Shown here piece after piece: positions 11,755-22,144 of a stretch of DNA of 64,000 nucleotides. The stretch spans positions 2,110,501 through 2,174,500 of the forward strand of contig JAKSXM010000231.1 in NCBI GenBank assembly GCA_022575985.1, read 5' to 3'. The number at the start of each line of letters is the position of its first letter. Position 1 is the first letter of the stretch. The position numbers and the translations under genes were made by a program. Origin of the DNA: Anagrus nilaparvatae. Its lineage: Eukaryota; Arthropoda; Insecta; Hymenoptera; Mymaridae. The notes beneath the pieces were generated by a model. The model made no database searches. It was not told the DNA's origin and saw only the letters and a list, made by a program, of their open reading frames with translations.

Positions 11755-12968
11755 TTTATTTATTTATTTATTTAGAATTTGTTAGGCGCAGGCGTGGCCG
11801 ATGCGCTACAATTTACAAAAGTTTACAATATAATTTTTGTACATAGTACATACAGATTTTTATGAAAGTATATTGAATTTACAAAATATATATTTAGTTT
11901 ATATAATATTTAAAAATGAAAAATTTAAATTGAATTTACAAAAATAATATTTAATAAAATTAATAAAAATCAATAATTAAAGAATATAATTAGATCTTAT
12001 TTTAATGTTATTTACATTATTATTATATGAATGAATGTAATTAATCTTAATAATAAATTTGTTTAATCATCGCGATTTTAGGACAGGTGTTTTTTGAAGG
12101 TAAAGAAGGTATTTCATAATATGCAGTTTAAATGTATCAATACATGTATACGCTTTTAATGTAAATGGCAAACTATTCCACTCTGTAATGGCTGTGATAG
12201 AGAAAGAATTTATATAGAAATCTGTTCTATAAAAAGACGGAAGGGAAAAAGTGAGAGGCAGAAAATCTGATAAGGAAGTGTCAGGAAGATTTCTTTGTGA
12301 ACGCCTGATTTCTTCTTCAGGTTCTTTAAATTGCGATGAGAGATATGGCGGCCTTTTGGTTGTTATTAGACTATGTACAAGTACTAGCCTAAAATATTTT
12401 CTACGAGTTTTTGCTGTTAACCAATTTAATTGATTTCTTAGTGGGGTAATTGATACACGCTCATATCTACCAACACCAAAAATGAATCGTATTGCTAAGT
12501 TTAAAATCCTTTCTACTTTGTCTGCAAGAGCAACGTCAAGTGCATCATAGACTAGGCAACAATAATCAAAGAATGGAATGATTAAAGAAGATACCAATAA
12601 TTTACGAAGCTCATATGAAAGTAATCTTGATTTCAATCGCAAACGATGCAATGTATAATGAACATTTTTTGACAATTTCATAATATGCTGTGACCAATTT
12701 AAAGTTGGAGTTAAAATTACTCCTAAATTTAAAACGGAAGTTGAATATGGTATGTTTACACTTGAAACCGTTATTGGGGGAATATTTGAATCATAATATG
12801 TATTTAAATTATTTAATTGAAAAGTTGTACCAAAATTAATGATTTTAATTTTATTAGGATTTAATTTTAGATGATTTATTTTTGTCCAATCTACAATAGC
12901 ATTAACATCACTCTGCATATTATTGAATGCAGTGTCATAAGAGGAAACTTTGCTTTGTATATAAATTT
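11755..12968 (-). mobile_element. 5'-truncated CR1/Jockey-type LINE
   Basis: A minus-strand LINE fragment contains the C-terminal half of the reverse transcriptase ORF, about 300 bp of 3' UTR, and a (TAAA)n-like 3' tail (TTTATTTATTTATTTA on the plus strand, about 11756-11775). An 8-bp motif TGTATGTT flanks it at 11747-11754 and 12969-12976, which I read as the target-site duplication. The 5' boundary falls just inside the palm domain. A tail of short tandem repeats and severe 5' truncation are typical of CR1-like LINEs. Confidence 0.75.
12067..12968 (-). pseudogene. LINE ORF2, C-terminal part of reverse transcriptase
   Basis: The open frame runs from an upstream ATG at 13017 to a stop at 12067 (316 codons). 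The first 16 or so codons are probably flanking DNA, because homology to LINE reverse transcriptase starts at the QIYIQ segment that normally follows the YADD catalytic box, and that box is missing. Recognisable C-terminal features include NAIVDWTKINHLKLNPNKIK, the LNLGVILTPTLNW block, the thumb-like LRKLLVSSLIIPFFDYC segment and the terminal TAITEWNSLP motif. No internal stop is present, so the copy is relatively young, but it lacks the endonuclease and the RT active site. The clade call (CR1 or Jockey) rests on motif memory. Confidence 0.8.
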
Positions 12969-13305
12969 GTATGTTGCTTTTAATAAACTGTTGATTCGTG
13001 ATAAGATATTCGTGCAATTTTTAATGTATTTATTAAGAGGTGAGTTTTTTTTTTAATACTAAACTGTAAAAAGTAGTAACTCTCTTGGATACATAAAAAA
13101 AAAATAGATTATTTTTAAAATATTAGAAAAAATTCCAAAAGGATGGAATATATTCGATAAAAATCGAAAATTTACGAATTTTTTTTGAGAATTTACGAAA
13201 AATAATTGTAAATATACAAGCTTTATCGTCGAAAAATAACATAACTTCTATTTTTTTGTAACTATGGTTTAAAACTTTTTAAAGAACATGTTTAATGTTG
13301 TATTA

Positions 13306-13533
13306 CACGGAGAAAAATAACTGTTAAAAATAACCAAAATTGCTGGTTATGTTTACAGTATAAAGTTTTGTTATTTTCTGTTCAAATATTTTGTAAATAT
13401 AACCATGTTTTTTGTTAGAATTACAATATTCTGACTTCATATTTGTAAAATTTACAAATTTTTTTTGTAATTAAAACTAACCCCGTTTTACTAAAATTAA
13501 CCTTGTAAAATATACAAAATATTTTTCTCCGTG
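13306..13533. mobile_element. MITE with CACGGAGAAAAAT ends
   Basis: This 228-bp element has terminal inverted repeats CACGGAGAAAAAT and ATTTTTCTCCGTG, flanked by TA on both sides (13304-13305 and 13534-13535). The interior consists of TGTAAAT/ATTTACA-like AT-rich sequence. It is non-coding and Tc1/mariner-like by target site. Confidence 0.75.
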
Positions 13534-13610
13534 TAAGGTGTCCAAGTCACTAATTAAATTATATACTATTATTAACTTTTATATATCTGTCTAGTGATTT
13601 CGTTGAATTA

Positions 13611-13875
13611 CACTGTAAAAAGTAACTTTCTTATATTAACAAAAAAATTAGAACATTTTCGAAAAATTAGTAAATTTTCGAAAAAATTTGTAAAATTTCG
13701 AAAAAAATTGTATAATTACTAAATTTAGTATATTAACAAAAAATTAGAGTATTCTCAATTTTTTTTGTGAATTCGCAAAAAAAAATCGAAAATTCTCGAA
13801 TTTTTTGAAAATTTACTAATTTTTCGAAAAAATTCTATTTTTTTTGTAAATCCAAGAAAGTTACTTTTTACAGTG
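13611..13875. mobile_element. MITE with CACTGTAAAAAGTAACTTTCTT ends
   Basis: This 265-bp element has TIRs of at least 20 bp (CACTGTAAAAAGTAACTTTC and its complement). The left flank is TA and the right flank is AA, so one copy of the duplication has mutated. The ends resemble those of the element that encloses it, so this may be a member of the same family inserted into its relative. Confidence 0.7.
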
Positions 13876-14485
13876 AACTTCAATACCTGATATTGAAGTT
13901 CTAGATGGATATATAAAAGGTAATAATAATATATAGTTTAAAACTTTGATTTTTTTACAAAGTATTTTTTTTTTTATTAATGATTAATGCACCTTCAAAA
14001 ACCACGTAAAATGAAAAAGTTGAAAAGAATTTTGGACACGAATCGAAATAATCTTTAGCACTGTAAATTAAGACTGTGGCAGTTCAAATGAAAGAAATGA
14101 AAATCAATCAAATTCAGATCAAATTATCTAGAGAAGCTGATCTTAAAATTATAGTGCATATAAGACACGCTGTAACGAATGGATTCAAAAATATATATTT
14201 CTCTACTTGCGGACAATAATGACTATTTTCCAGTTTTAAGAGACCGTCATTATTGCCCTAAATAGAGAAAAAACATTTTGAAACTCGTGTTAGAAATGTT
14301 TATTGTACTAAATGCGACTGCAGTCCCTCGGCGCAGCCTATAATCCGTCGCATTCACCAAAATAAACTTTTTTAAAATCCGTTTAAGAATGTAGTATTAC
14401 TTTCAACTAATACTGATATTAGATAATATTTCTTTCGAAAATAATCCATTTTTTTTTGTCTAAGAGAGCTACTTTTTACAGTGTA

Positions 14486-14950
14486 AATATTATCATTTAA
14501 ATTCTATAATTTACTGATAACAAAAATAAATATTATTGATAATATTATAATATTATTAATAATATTATAAATATTCAAGAGTAAAAAAAAATTCTTTCTA
14601 GGTAAAAAATTTTTGTTTTTAATTAAATGATATTGTATATTATTCTTTATTTATATAGCATTGTACTTTAAAGTTTATTTTTAATAAAAATATTTATTTA
14701 ACGTGTTAATATTCTTTTTTAAAATTGTATTAATCTTTTTAAAAAATTATTATGTTGATAAAAAATAAAATTTCGTAATCAATAAGATTATAAAGTCGAG
14801 AGTTTCACGCATCGTTTAGATAAATATCGAATACTGTTATTTTGAAGTTTTTAAGAATATTTAAATAGAAATAAGTTTAACATAAAATTTTTTTTCTACT
14901 ATAATTTTAATATAATTGAAAGAATGCTAAAAGCACTTTGATCATTATAT
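14486..14950. other. No gene seen; AT-rich
   Basis: AAT/ATT-rich low-complexity sequence with no supported feature. Confidence 0.5.
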
Positions 14951-15140
14951 GTATTAGGATGTTTCTTATTTCCCAAATTGACCGTAGAGGAAAACACTTG
15001 CTCGAATATGATACTTCGAATAATAAAACTTTTTTCTAAAAAAAAATGTTTTACCTATAGGCTTATTTAGTGTGCAGATTTGCAAATGAAAATCGGTAAA
15101 AATAAAAATACCCTGCCAACTAGCTGGCACTGAGGTTCCT
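14951..15140 (-). repeat. Dispersed repeat, inverted copy
   Basis: This is the reverse complement of the block at 1850-1995 and 22145-22315 (TTATTTCCCAAATTGACCG). It is followed directly by CCCTGCCAACTAGCTGGCAC, the inverse of the tail at 23705-23745. Confidence 0.65.
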
Positions 15141-15851
15141 CAAACAATGGGCTGTAATCTTAATTTACAACAAATATTATTGATTACAACCATGCAATTA
15201 TACATACATTTTTCGTTTTTAGTAGCTGGTAAAGTAGATTATTAAGATCATTTTGTTATTAAAGTGAAAATTCTAGCGTCCATGGATTGGTCGCGCCGGC
15301 GTTAATGGATTTTAAATCATTTTTGCATAATTAAAAAGAAACAAATGTAAAAAAAGCTAATTTTATTTTTTTTTTTTATAAAATTTTATTTTATTAGAAT
15401 ATATAATTATCCCTTAATAATTAAAATATTGGGTAACATGATTTTTTTGTTTTGTCAAAGAAATGGTTGGTAACGATGCTAAAATTACAAATATTCGCTC
15501 AATTATTATAAAAAGATAGGAATTTTTACCATAATAATTCCTTATAATTTATTTTCTCAGTGTACTTCTTGCATTTCAAGATTTTAACATTATTTATATT
15601 ATTTCTATTAATCACAAAATAATAAATTATTTAATTCTATAAATTGTTTGATTCTTTAAAAAATGCCAATATAACTTTTAAATCTTAATTTAAAAATGCA
15701 AACATAACCATTTAATATTTTTAGACTGTTTATTATTGTTTATAATTTCATTAAGCTGCATACATAAATAAATATAGCAACGAGCAAAATAATCCAAAGA
15801 AGTCAAAAAGAGGCAAGATTTCCATCATTCTTTCTTGTGTGTTATAATTTA
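15141..15851. other. No gene seen; AT-rich, one lone MITE end
   Basis: A lone ATTTTCTCAGTG followed by TA (15551-15565) matches the right end of the 15854-17494 element, but I find no left partner. The rest is unassigned. Confidence 0.4.
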
Positions 15852-16109
15852 TACACTGAGAAAACTAACATATAAATATTCCTATATATTCAAGTAAAAA
15901 TTACTGTATTTTCTAGTAATTGGCGACCCTGGTTAAATTTATTGTAATATTTATTATTTAGTATACAGTAAAAATTGCTTGTACTTTAAAGAAATATAAC
16001 TATAATATAAATTAATAATTACTGGATTAATTTAGAATTTTTACTATACAAGGAATATAATTTTTATTTCAGTATTTTTTTAATGTAAATTAAAAACATA
16101 TTAAGAAAA

Positions 16110-16312
16110 TAATTTTTTTTTTTTTTTTTTTTTTTTTGTGGTATATTTATTATTTTTTATTTATTTATTTTATTTTTTTTTTTATTCTATTTTTTTTTTA
16201 TTTTATTTTATTTTTTTTTTTAAGTCGCAGTTTGGGGATTTGAACCCGGGTCCCTTGAGTTGCCGGTCTATCACTTCGTCCACTAGGCCACAGCTGCTTA
16301 CGCGTGTAAGAA
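16110..16312 (-). mobile_element. tRNA-derived SINE with A-rich tail
   Basis: On the minus strand a tRNA-like head (about 16312-16225) contains an exact A-box consensus match, TGGCCTAGTGG (16280-16290), and a B box GGTTCAAATCC (16236-16246), 33 nt apart as in RNA polymerase III type 2 promoters. It is followed by a roughly 110-nt A-rich tail with AAAAT repeats and ending in a pure A run, the layout of a retroposed SINE. The cloverleaf is incomplete, so a functional tRNA is unlikely. A clean target duplication was not found. Confidence 0.75.
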
Positions 16313-16408
16313 TCGAAGTTTGAAAACTATATGTTTTGGATATTACTCACTTACGCCCCCTGTTTAATAAATAGATATTTTATTCTCACTTTTTTCTTTC
16401 TTTATTTA

Positions 16409-17118
16409 AGGGGGTAGACCTATTTGGATCTTTTTCGTAATCGATTTTCTGTTTTTGTTTTTTTTGGGTTCGAAAATATCTTAAAAATATGGAAAAAAAT
16501 TTTTATAATGATATCTTGAATAATAAGAAAGTTATAGACGATGAAGCGAGACACCGCGAAAGGCGTAAGATACAGTATTCTAAACTTTAAACGCGTTTTT
16601 CTCGAAACAACGTTTTTTGATTTGTGTGCACGATAACTTAAAAAATAATTAAGATATCTTCCTAATTTTTTGGCTACATTTTTAAAATACAATTATCTTC
16701 TGGATTGATGGAAGGGTTTTTCCAAAAAATGTCCCAATTTTTTTTTCTTTCAAAAAAACATGTGAAAAACATTGCAATTTTTGAAAAAAATTAAATAATT
16801 TTCACAATTTTCCATTTTCCGAAATTTGAATCCATCAATCCAGAAGAAAAATGTTTCCCAAACATAATTAATTTGGTTTCGTGTGTTTCTGAACAATTTG
16901 GAGACCGGAATCCTGCACACAGTGAAAAGTGAGGCCCAACTTTGAGGACCTCTACTCGGCGCCATTTTGAAAAAATTAAAAAAAAAAATAAAAAAAATGT
17001 TTAGCAACTTATAATCTAATAAAGTGCCAACTTTGAAAAAATTATCTCAATTATTTCTATCCGAAAACCTATCCAAAAAACCACACCTTTTTTCTATCTC
17101 CAATTAGGTCTACCCCCT
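16409..17118. mobile_element. TIR element with AGGGGGTAGACCTA ends
   Basis: This 710-bp element has TIRs AGGGGGTAGACCTA (left) and TAGGTCTACCCCCT (right), each flanked by TA (16407-16408 and 17119-17120). An internal hairpin pairs CTTCTGGATTGATGGA (about 16697) with TCCATCAATCCAGAAG (about 16831). The two minus-strand open frames inside (90 and 85 codons) have no recognisable domain, and I take them as chance. Confidence 0.75.
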
Positions 17119-17504
17119 TAATTCACATCTACACCTTTATTAAACTTTTTTATTTTATTTATTTGTTCTATTTTTATTAATACGTGTTTATTTTTTATGA
17201 TTAGTTTTGTTTTAAAATACCGAAATACAGATAAATGTGCCTACACGTGTGCTATAATTTATTAAAAAAGGGGGGGTAACAAGAAGAGAGAAAAATTACT
17301 TTATCTATGTATTAAAAATTCCTATACGCGTACTGTAATTTTTATAAACATAATTTTTACTATATTTTATAGTAAAAATAAAGGCGCGCGCAGTAATATT
17401 TCTTATATATTATATTATTTTTTCCCTGAATTGAAAGGTGGGTCGCGCGTTACTATAAAATATAGTAAAAAATATTGTTCTTGTTTTCTCAGTGTATCAA
17501 AATA

Positions 17505-19020
17505 AAAAAAAAATTGTGATCGGATACAAAAAATTACTATAAACTAAATTTCTAAAACTTGTACACTCATTAAAATAAATTAGATGTGCCCAAAACGAAA
17601 AATAAATTTGGTGTTTTATGTATTTTTTTGTGACGAAGATTTTGGAGAAAAAAATTTTCAAAAAATTAATTATCAGATTCAAGATATCCAGTAAAAATCA
17701 TAATTTCAAATATAAGTAATTTCATGGAAATGAATGAGATATTACATCCAAATTAAAAAAAAAAAAGTATTTTGAGATTTTTTTAATAAACAAATTTTTT
17801 GGAAAAAAAAGTTAGGTATTCATTCGATAGTTGTTATGAAATATCACTGGTTACAATATTTTAAAATATTAGTACTTTCATAGAATTAAATTAGGTGTTA
17901 CGCCAAAAAAAAAAAAATATTGCAGTTTTTTTTATTTTTCTTTTTTTTTAATTTTGAGAAAAAAATTTTGAAAAAATTCAGTATCACTTCCAAAAAATTA
18001 CTGTAAACGAGTTTCTTAAAACAAGTACTTCCATGGAAATAAATTAGGTACTACGTCCAAAAAGAAAAAAAAGTTTCGTATTTTTTGTATTTTTTTGTGA
18101 AAAAAATTTTAGAAAAAAAATTTTCAGAAAATTAAGTATCCGATTCGAGATATCATTTGAAAACTATACTTTCAAATATAAGTACTTTCATGGAAATAAA
18201 TGAGGTATTACATCCAAATTAAAAAAAAAGGGGGGGTTTGAGATTTTTTGATAAAAAAATGTTTGAAAAAAAAATTATGTCTTAATTCGATAATGGTTTT
18301 GAAATATCACTAGTTACAATATTTTCAGATATTAGTACTTTCATAGAATTAAATGAGGTATTACACCAAAAAAAAAAAAAAAAAATATTGCATTTTTTTT
18401 TATTTTTCTATTTTTTTAATTTTGACAAAAAGAATTTTGAAAAAATTCAGTATCAGATCCAAAAAATAACAATAAACAAGGTTCTTAAAACTAGTACTTC
18501 CATGGAAATAAATTAGGTAGGGTAGAGAAGGGGGTTTTCGCCAGTGTATACAGTTTTCGCTACCCTCGTTATTTGAACTTTAACTTTTTAAAATGTGGTG
18601 CTAACTACCTTAAAAGTCTAAAAAATCTATTTTTTAATGACTCATTGCATCTAGCCACAAGAATATTGACTCATTTCGCTAATATGCTTGGTGGCGAGAA
18701 CCCCGGTTTTTCAGGGTTTTGGACCTAAAGGTTAGGTTTTACAAAAAATAAGTTTTGGAAATTACCAGGGTCGGAATTTTAATTAATAATTATCTTTCTC
18801 GAAAACATTTAAACACTTTTTAGCCATGCAATTGCATAATATTTTAAAATATCCATAGTTTAATTTCAAATTTTCTTAATGGTGGCGAAAACCACCCCTT
18901 CTACCCTACTACGTCCAAAAAGAAAAAAAAAATTTGTATTTTTTGTATTTTTTTGTGAAAAAAATTTTAGAAAAAAAATTTTCAGAAAATTAAGTATCCG
19001 ATTCGAGATATCATGTAATA
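17505..19020 (-). repeat. AT-rich satellite block, inverted relative to 9415-10215
   Basis: Repeated units on the minus strand show the same series of motifs: TACGTCCAAAAAG, CATGGAAATAAAT(T/G)AGGTA, and TATCAGATTCAAGATATC-like blocks. The run is interrupted by the MITE at 18520-18906. Confidence 0.65.
18520..18906. mobile_element. MITE with GGGTAGAGAAGGGGGTTTTC ends, TA duplication
   Basis: This 387-bp element has TIRs GGGTAGA(A)G..GGGTTTTCGCCA and TGGTGGCGAAAACCACCCC...TACCC. It is flanked by TA (18518-18519 and 18907-18908). Removing it restores AATTAGGTACTACGTCC, which is the intact satellite sequence seen at 18045. The insertion is therefore proven by an in-window empty site. Confidence 0.85.
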
Positions 19021-20755
19021 GAAGATACTTAGACATGGGAAAGAATATTACTCATTCTCGAGCGTATAAGTGCATTTCTACGAGAAAGTACTTTTTATGA
19101 GCACCAAAAATGAAGAAAAAAAAATTTACGAGGCCGCGACTGCCGCAATGATTTTCTGGTAGTTTGAACCCTATAGAATGCAAAAAAAAGCGTGAACACG
19201 AAATCGGCGATGGATGCCAAAAAGATTTTGCCACTTATATCAAAAACCGCGTTTTTCGTATCTGAGCTACCCAAAATTTTAAAAATAACTTTTTAGGTAA
19301 AGAAAATTTTTAAAATCTAAGTAAAAAATCTGATTGCCAGGGAAAAAGCAGTCCAGAAGAAAAAAAAACTTTTCTTTTTCCAATGAAATTTAGCCAAGTT
19401 ATCGTCCATTTAAGATTTTGCCCAAATTCGTCTTAAAAAAGATTGAAATTTTATTGAAAAAATTCTGTTTCTGAACTTTAAGCATGCATTACTCGCTTGA
19501 TTTTCATCGTAAAATAATAATTTTTTTTTTTAAACCGATGTATTTTTCCCTGGCAATTCATTTCTTTATGAAAAAAATCATTTTTATGTACCAAATTTCA
19601 ATCTTTAGGCCAAAAGCCTTTGAAAACTGTAAATAGCAAAATTTACTTAACACAGTTTTTGACCTAAAAATTGAAATTTGGTCAATAAAAAAGATTTCTT
19701 TCTTGAACAAATGAATACTCAGGAAAAAATTAAATGATTTAAAAAAAAAAATTATTATTTTACGATGAAAATCAAGCTAATAATGCATATTATTGCTGAA
19801 ATTTGTCTTAAAAATAATTGAAATTCTATTGAAATATGCCTGTTTCTGAACTTAAAATATGCATTACTAGCTTGATTTTCATCGTAAAATAATAAATTTT
19901 TTTTTTAAATCAATTAATTTTTCCCTAAGTATTCATTTCTTCAAGAAAGAAATCATTTTTATTGACCATATTTCAATTTTTAGGTCAAAAACTGTGTTAA
20001 GTAAATTTTGCTATTTACAGTTTTCAAAGGCTTTTGGCCTAAAAATTGAAATTTGGTACATAAAAATGATTTTTTTCATAAAGAAATGAATTGCCAGGGA
20101 AAAATACATCGGTTTTAAAAAAAAAATTATTATTTTACGATGAAAATCAAGCGAGTAATACATGCTTAAAGTTCAGAAACAGACTTTTTTCAATAAAATT
20201 TCAATCTTTTTTAAGACGAATGTGGGCAAAATTTTAAATGGACGATAACTTGGCTAAATTTCATCGGAAAAAGAAAAGTTTTTTTTTCTTCTGGACTGCT
20301 TTTTCCCTGGCAATCAGATTTTTTACTTAGATTTTAAAAATTTTGGGTAGCTCAGATACGAAAAACGCGGTTTTTGATATAAGTGGCAAAATCTTTTTGG
20401 CATCCATCGCCGATTTCGTGTTCACGCTTTTTTTTGCATTCTATTGAGTCCGACCCTTCCCCACTCTAAAGAAATTTTTATCATTCTCTGATTGGCAGAT
20501 TTGAATTCCGGACCTAAAGTTACAGAAATTTCCGCTAACAGCGCTAATTTTTAACTTCTGTCATTGGTGCCGGACCTAAATTTAAACAAGGAGTGGGGAA
20601 AGGTCAGACTCAATAGGGTTCAAACTACCAGAAAATCATGGCGGCAGTCGCGGCCTCGTAAATTTTTTTTTCTTCATTTTTGGTGCTCATAAAAAGTACT
20701 TTCTCGTAGAAATGCGAGGATGGATAAATATTCTTTCCCACGTCTAAGTATGTTT
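19020..20755. repeat. Giant palindrome (foldback element), arms about 760 bp
   Basis: Positions 19020-19785 pair with the reverse complement of about 19800-20755. Landmarks are TTCTCGTAGAAATGC / GCATTTCTACGAGAA, GTAGCTCAGATACGAAAAAC / its complement, and TTTCCCTGGCAAT / ATTGCCAGGGAAA. Fragments of the same family lie at about 5600-6130 and 10540-10855. The right arm is longer because it carries a 168-bp MITE. No ORF supports a transposase. Confidence 0.8.
20445..20612. mobile_element. 168-bp MITE inside a palindrome arm
   Basis: TIRs are TGAGTCCGACCCTTCCCCACTC and GAGTGGGGAAAGGTCAGACTCA. It interrupts GCATTCTAT|AGGGTTC with an AT duplication. The opposite arm (19160-19185) and 10715-10735 retain the uninterrupted CTATAGGGT(T/C)CAAACTACC. 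It carries two internal CCGGACCTAAA motifs. Confidence 0.85.
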
Positions 20756-20764
20756 TTTATAAAT

Positions 20765-21125
20765 TAGTGATAAAGAATTTATCATTATTTATACAGGTAC
20801 ACGTGTAACAAGATCAAATTTCTATAGGACTTTTAAATTCTGACAATAAAACGTCAACCCCATAGCACCGCTGTTAATAATATACGTTCAATCCCCTCTC
20901 CTAAATATAAAAACTATCCCTAGAAAGCGATCGATAATTACATTCTTAACTTTTGAATAAGCGTGTTTTTGTACCTTTTTTTTTGTTTCAAAGCCGTGGA
21001 AGAATGTGAAAATTGAATAATAAAATATTATATGCTAATGCGCACGCTTATTGCAGGATTTAAAAGTACTATAAGAATATGATCTTTTCCACGTGTAGTT
21101 GTGTATAAATAATGATATAATTCTA
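20765..21125. repeat. Inverted repeat, about 70-bp arms
   Basis: Left arm ATCATTATTTATACAGGTAC ... AGATCAAATTTCTATAGG pairs with right arm ATATGATCTTTTCCACGTGT ... TATAAATAATGAT. The loop contains GC-moderate unique sequence. Confidence 0.55.
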
Positions 21126-21294
21126 TGTTACTAATTTATAAAAACCATACTTTCAAATATAAGTACTTTCATGAAAATAAATGAGGTATTACATCCAAAT
21201 CAAAAAAAAAAAAAGTACCTCGAGCTTTTTTGGTAAAAAAATTTTTGAAAAAAAAATTAAGTCTTAATTCCATAATACTTGTGAAATATCACCG

Positions 21295-21298
<4 letters not shown>

Positions 21299-21332
<34 letters not shown>
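21299..21332. repeat. (CA)n microsatellite
   Basis: An uninterrupted CA run of about 17 repeats lies in the left arm of the inverted repeat. Its partner is the TG run at 23249-23275. Confidence 0.9.
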
Positions 21333-21335
<3 letters not shown>

Positions 21336-21810
21336 TTTTTTTTAGCTTCCTGGGGTCCCAAAACGTGCTTATATGCCAAAAAATAGAAAATCAAATTTTG
21401 ACCTAACACAATGGTTCCTCTTTGAGGAACCAAAAAATTTTTTTAAAACGTTTTAGAAAGCTTTTAGAAACCTTATTGTAAAAAATTTTTACTACTAAAA
21501 TGTTCTAAAAGCTTGTTAGTACCAAAATATCTAAAAAAATTATAATTTATAGCATATTTTATGATATTTGAATTTAATTTAAAATTTACAATCGTCTACA
21601 AAGCAAATATCCACGACAATTGCAATTTGACAATTTTATTCATTGATTTCTTGAAAACATGAATATTTCTTATTTTAGTGAAGAGGCAATCAAAAAACAG
21701 CTTTTATAACACTGGTCAAAAAACTTAAAGATAACCTCTCATCTTATAACTTACAGTTTCTTTTAGATATTTTGTTACTAACAAGCCTTTAGAAAATTTT
21801 AGTAGTAAAT

Positions 21811-22091
21811 AGTATATTAAGTATCAAGGGCGTAAAAGTATTGGCACTAGAGTAAACACATATCACTCGTACCCGGCCAAAACTTTTACGTCATTGGTAC
21901 TTAGGCCCCATCTTCAGAAATCGTAAAACCGAGGCGCACCGTAAACGCAAGCGCAACGCAATGCGCAGAAGATGATTTTGTGTATTTCGATTTGCGCAGA
22001 AGACAAAATTGGCTTCTGCGCATTGGGTTGCGCTCAAGCTTGCGGTTGCGACCCCCGTTTACGACTATTGTAGATGGGGCCTTAATATACT
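21811..22091. mobile_element. Short TIR element AGTATATTAAGTATC, split by a MITE
   Basis: The left end AGTATATTAAGTATCAAGGG, with CGTAAAAGT following, mirrors ACTTTTACGTC ... TACTTAATATACT on the right once the MITE at 21904-22081 is removed. The reconstructed element is about 100 bp. Its end also appears at 52672 and 53951, both plus orientation. It sits in one arm of a third inverted repeat (21441-21545 against 21755-22130). Confidence 0.75.
21904..22081. mobile_element. 178-bp PIF/Harbinger-like MITE
   Basis: TIRs are GGCCCCATCT and AGATGGGGCC, flanked by TTA on both sides (21901-21903 and 22082-22084). A 3-bp TWA duplication is the PIF/Harbinger signature. The interior is unusually GC-rich for the window, with repeated GCGCAGAAG and AACGCAAGCG motifs arranged as an inverted repeat (TTCTGCGCATTG / CAATGCGCAGAA). 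The host TIR supplies the empty site. Confidence 0.85.
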
Positions 22092-22144
22092 ATAGCAAGA
22101 TTTCTAAAAGTTTTCTAAAACATTTTTAAAACGTTTTTCCTATA

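Larger units (their letters stand above)
13062..14483. mobile_element. Composite TIR element (CACTGTAAAAAG ends, TA duplication)
   Basis: The left end is AACTGTAAAAAGTAG (first base mutated from C). The right end is CTACTTTTTACAGTG. Each is flanked by TA (13060-13061 and 14484-14485). The same GAGAGTTACT/AGAGAGCTAC extension is seen on both sides. It contains two smaller MITEs (13306-13533 and 13611-13875). A Tc1/mariner-type non-autonomous element is likely from the TA target. Confidence 0.65.
15854..17494. mobile_element. TIR element with CACTGAGAAAAC ends and nested insertions
   Basis: The ends CACTGAGAAAAC and GTTTTCTCAGTG are each flanked by TA (15852-15853 and 17495-17496). Subterminal regions share TTACTATA and ACTGTAATTTTTA-like motifs. 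The 1.6 kb length is largely due to a SINE (16110-16312) and a second TIR element (16409-17118) sitting inside. It encodes no transposase. Confidence 0.65.

Noticed and set aside
16225..16312. Functional tRNA gene
   Set aside because: The boxes are good, but the acceptor stem and arms do not close into a full cloverleaf and an A-rich retroposon tail follows.
16138..16323. Plus-strand ORF through the T-rich tract
   Set aside because: It reads through the SINE tail and head in the wrong direction; the tRNA-like A and B boxes explain the sequence.
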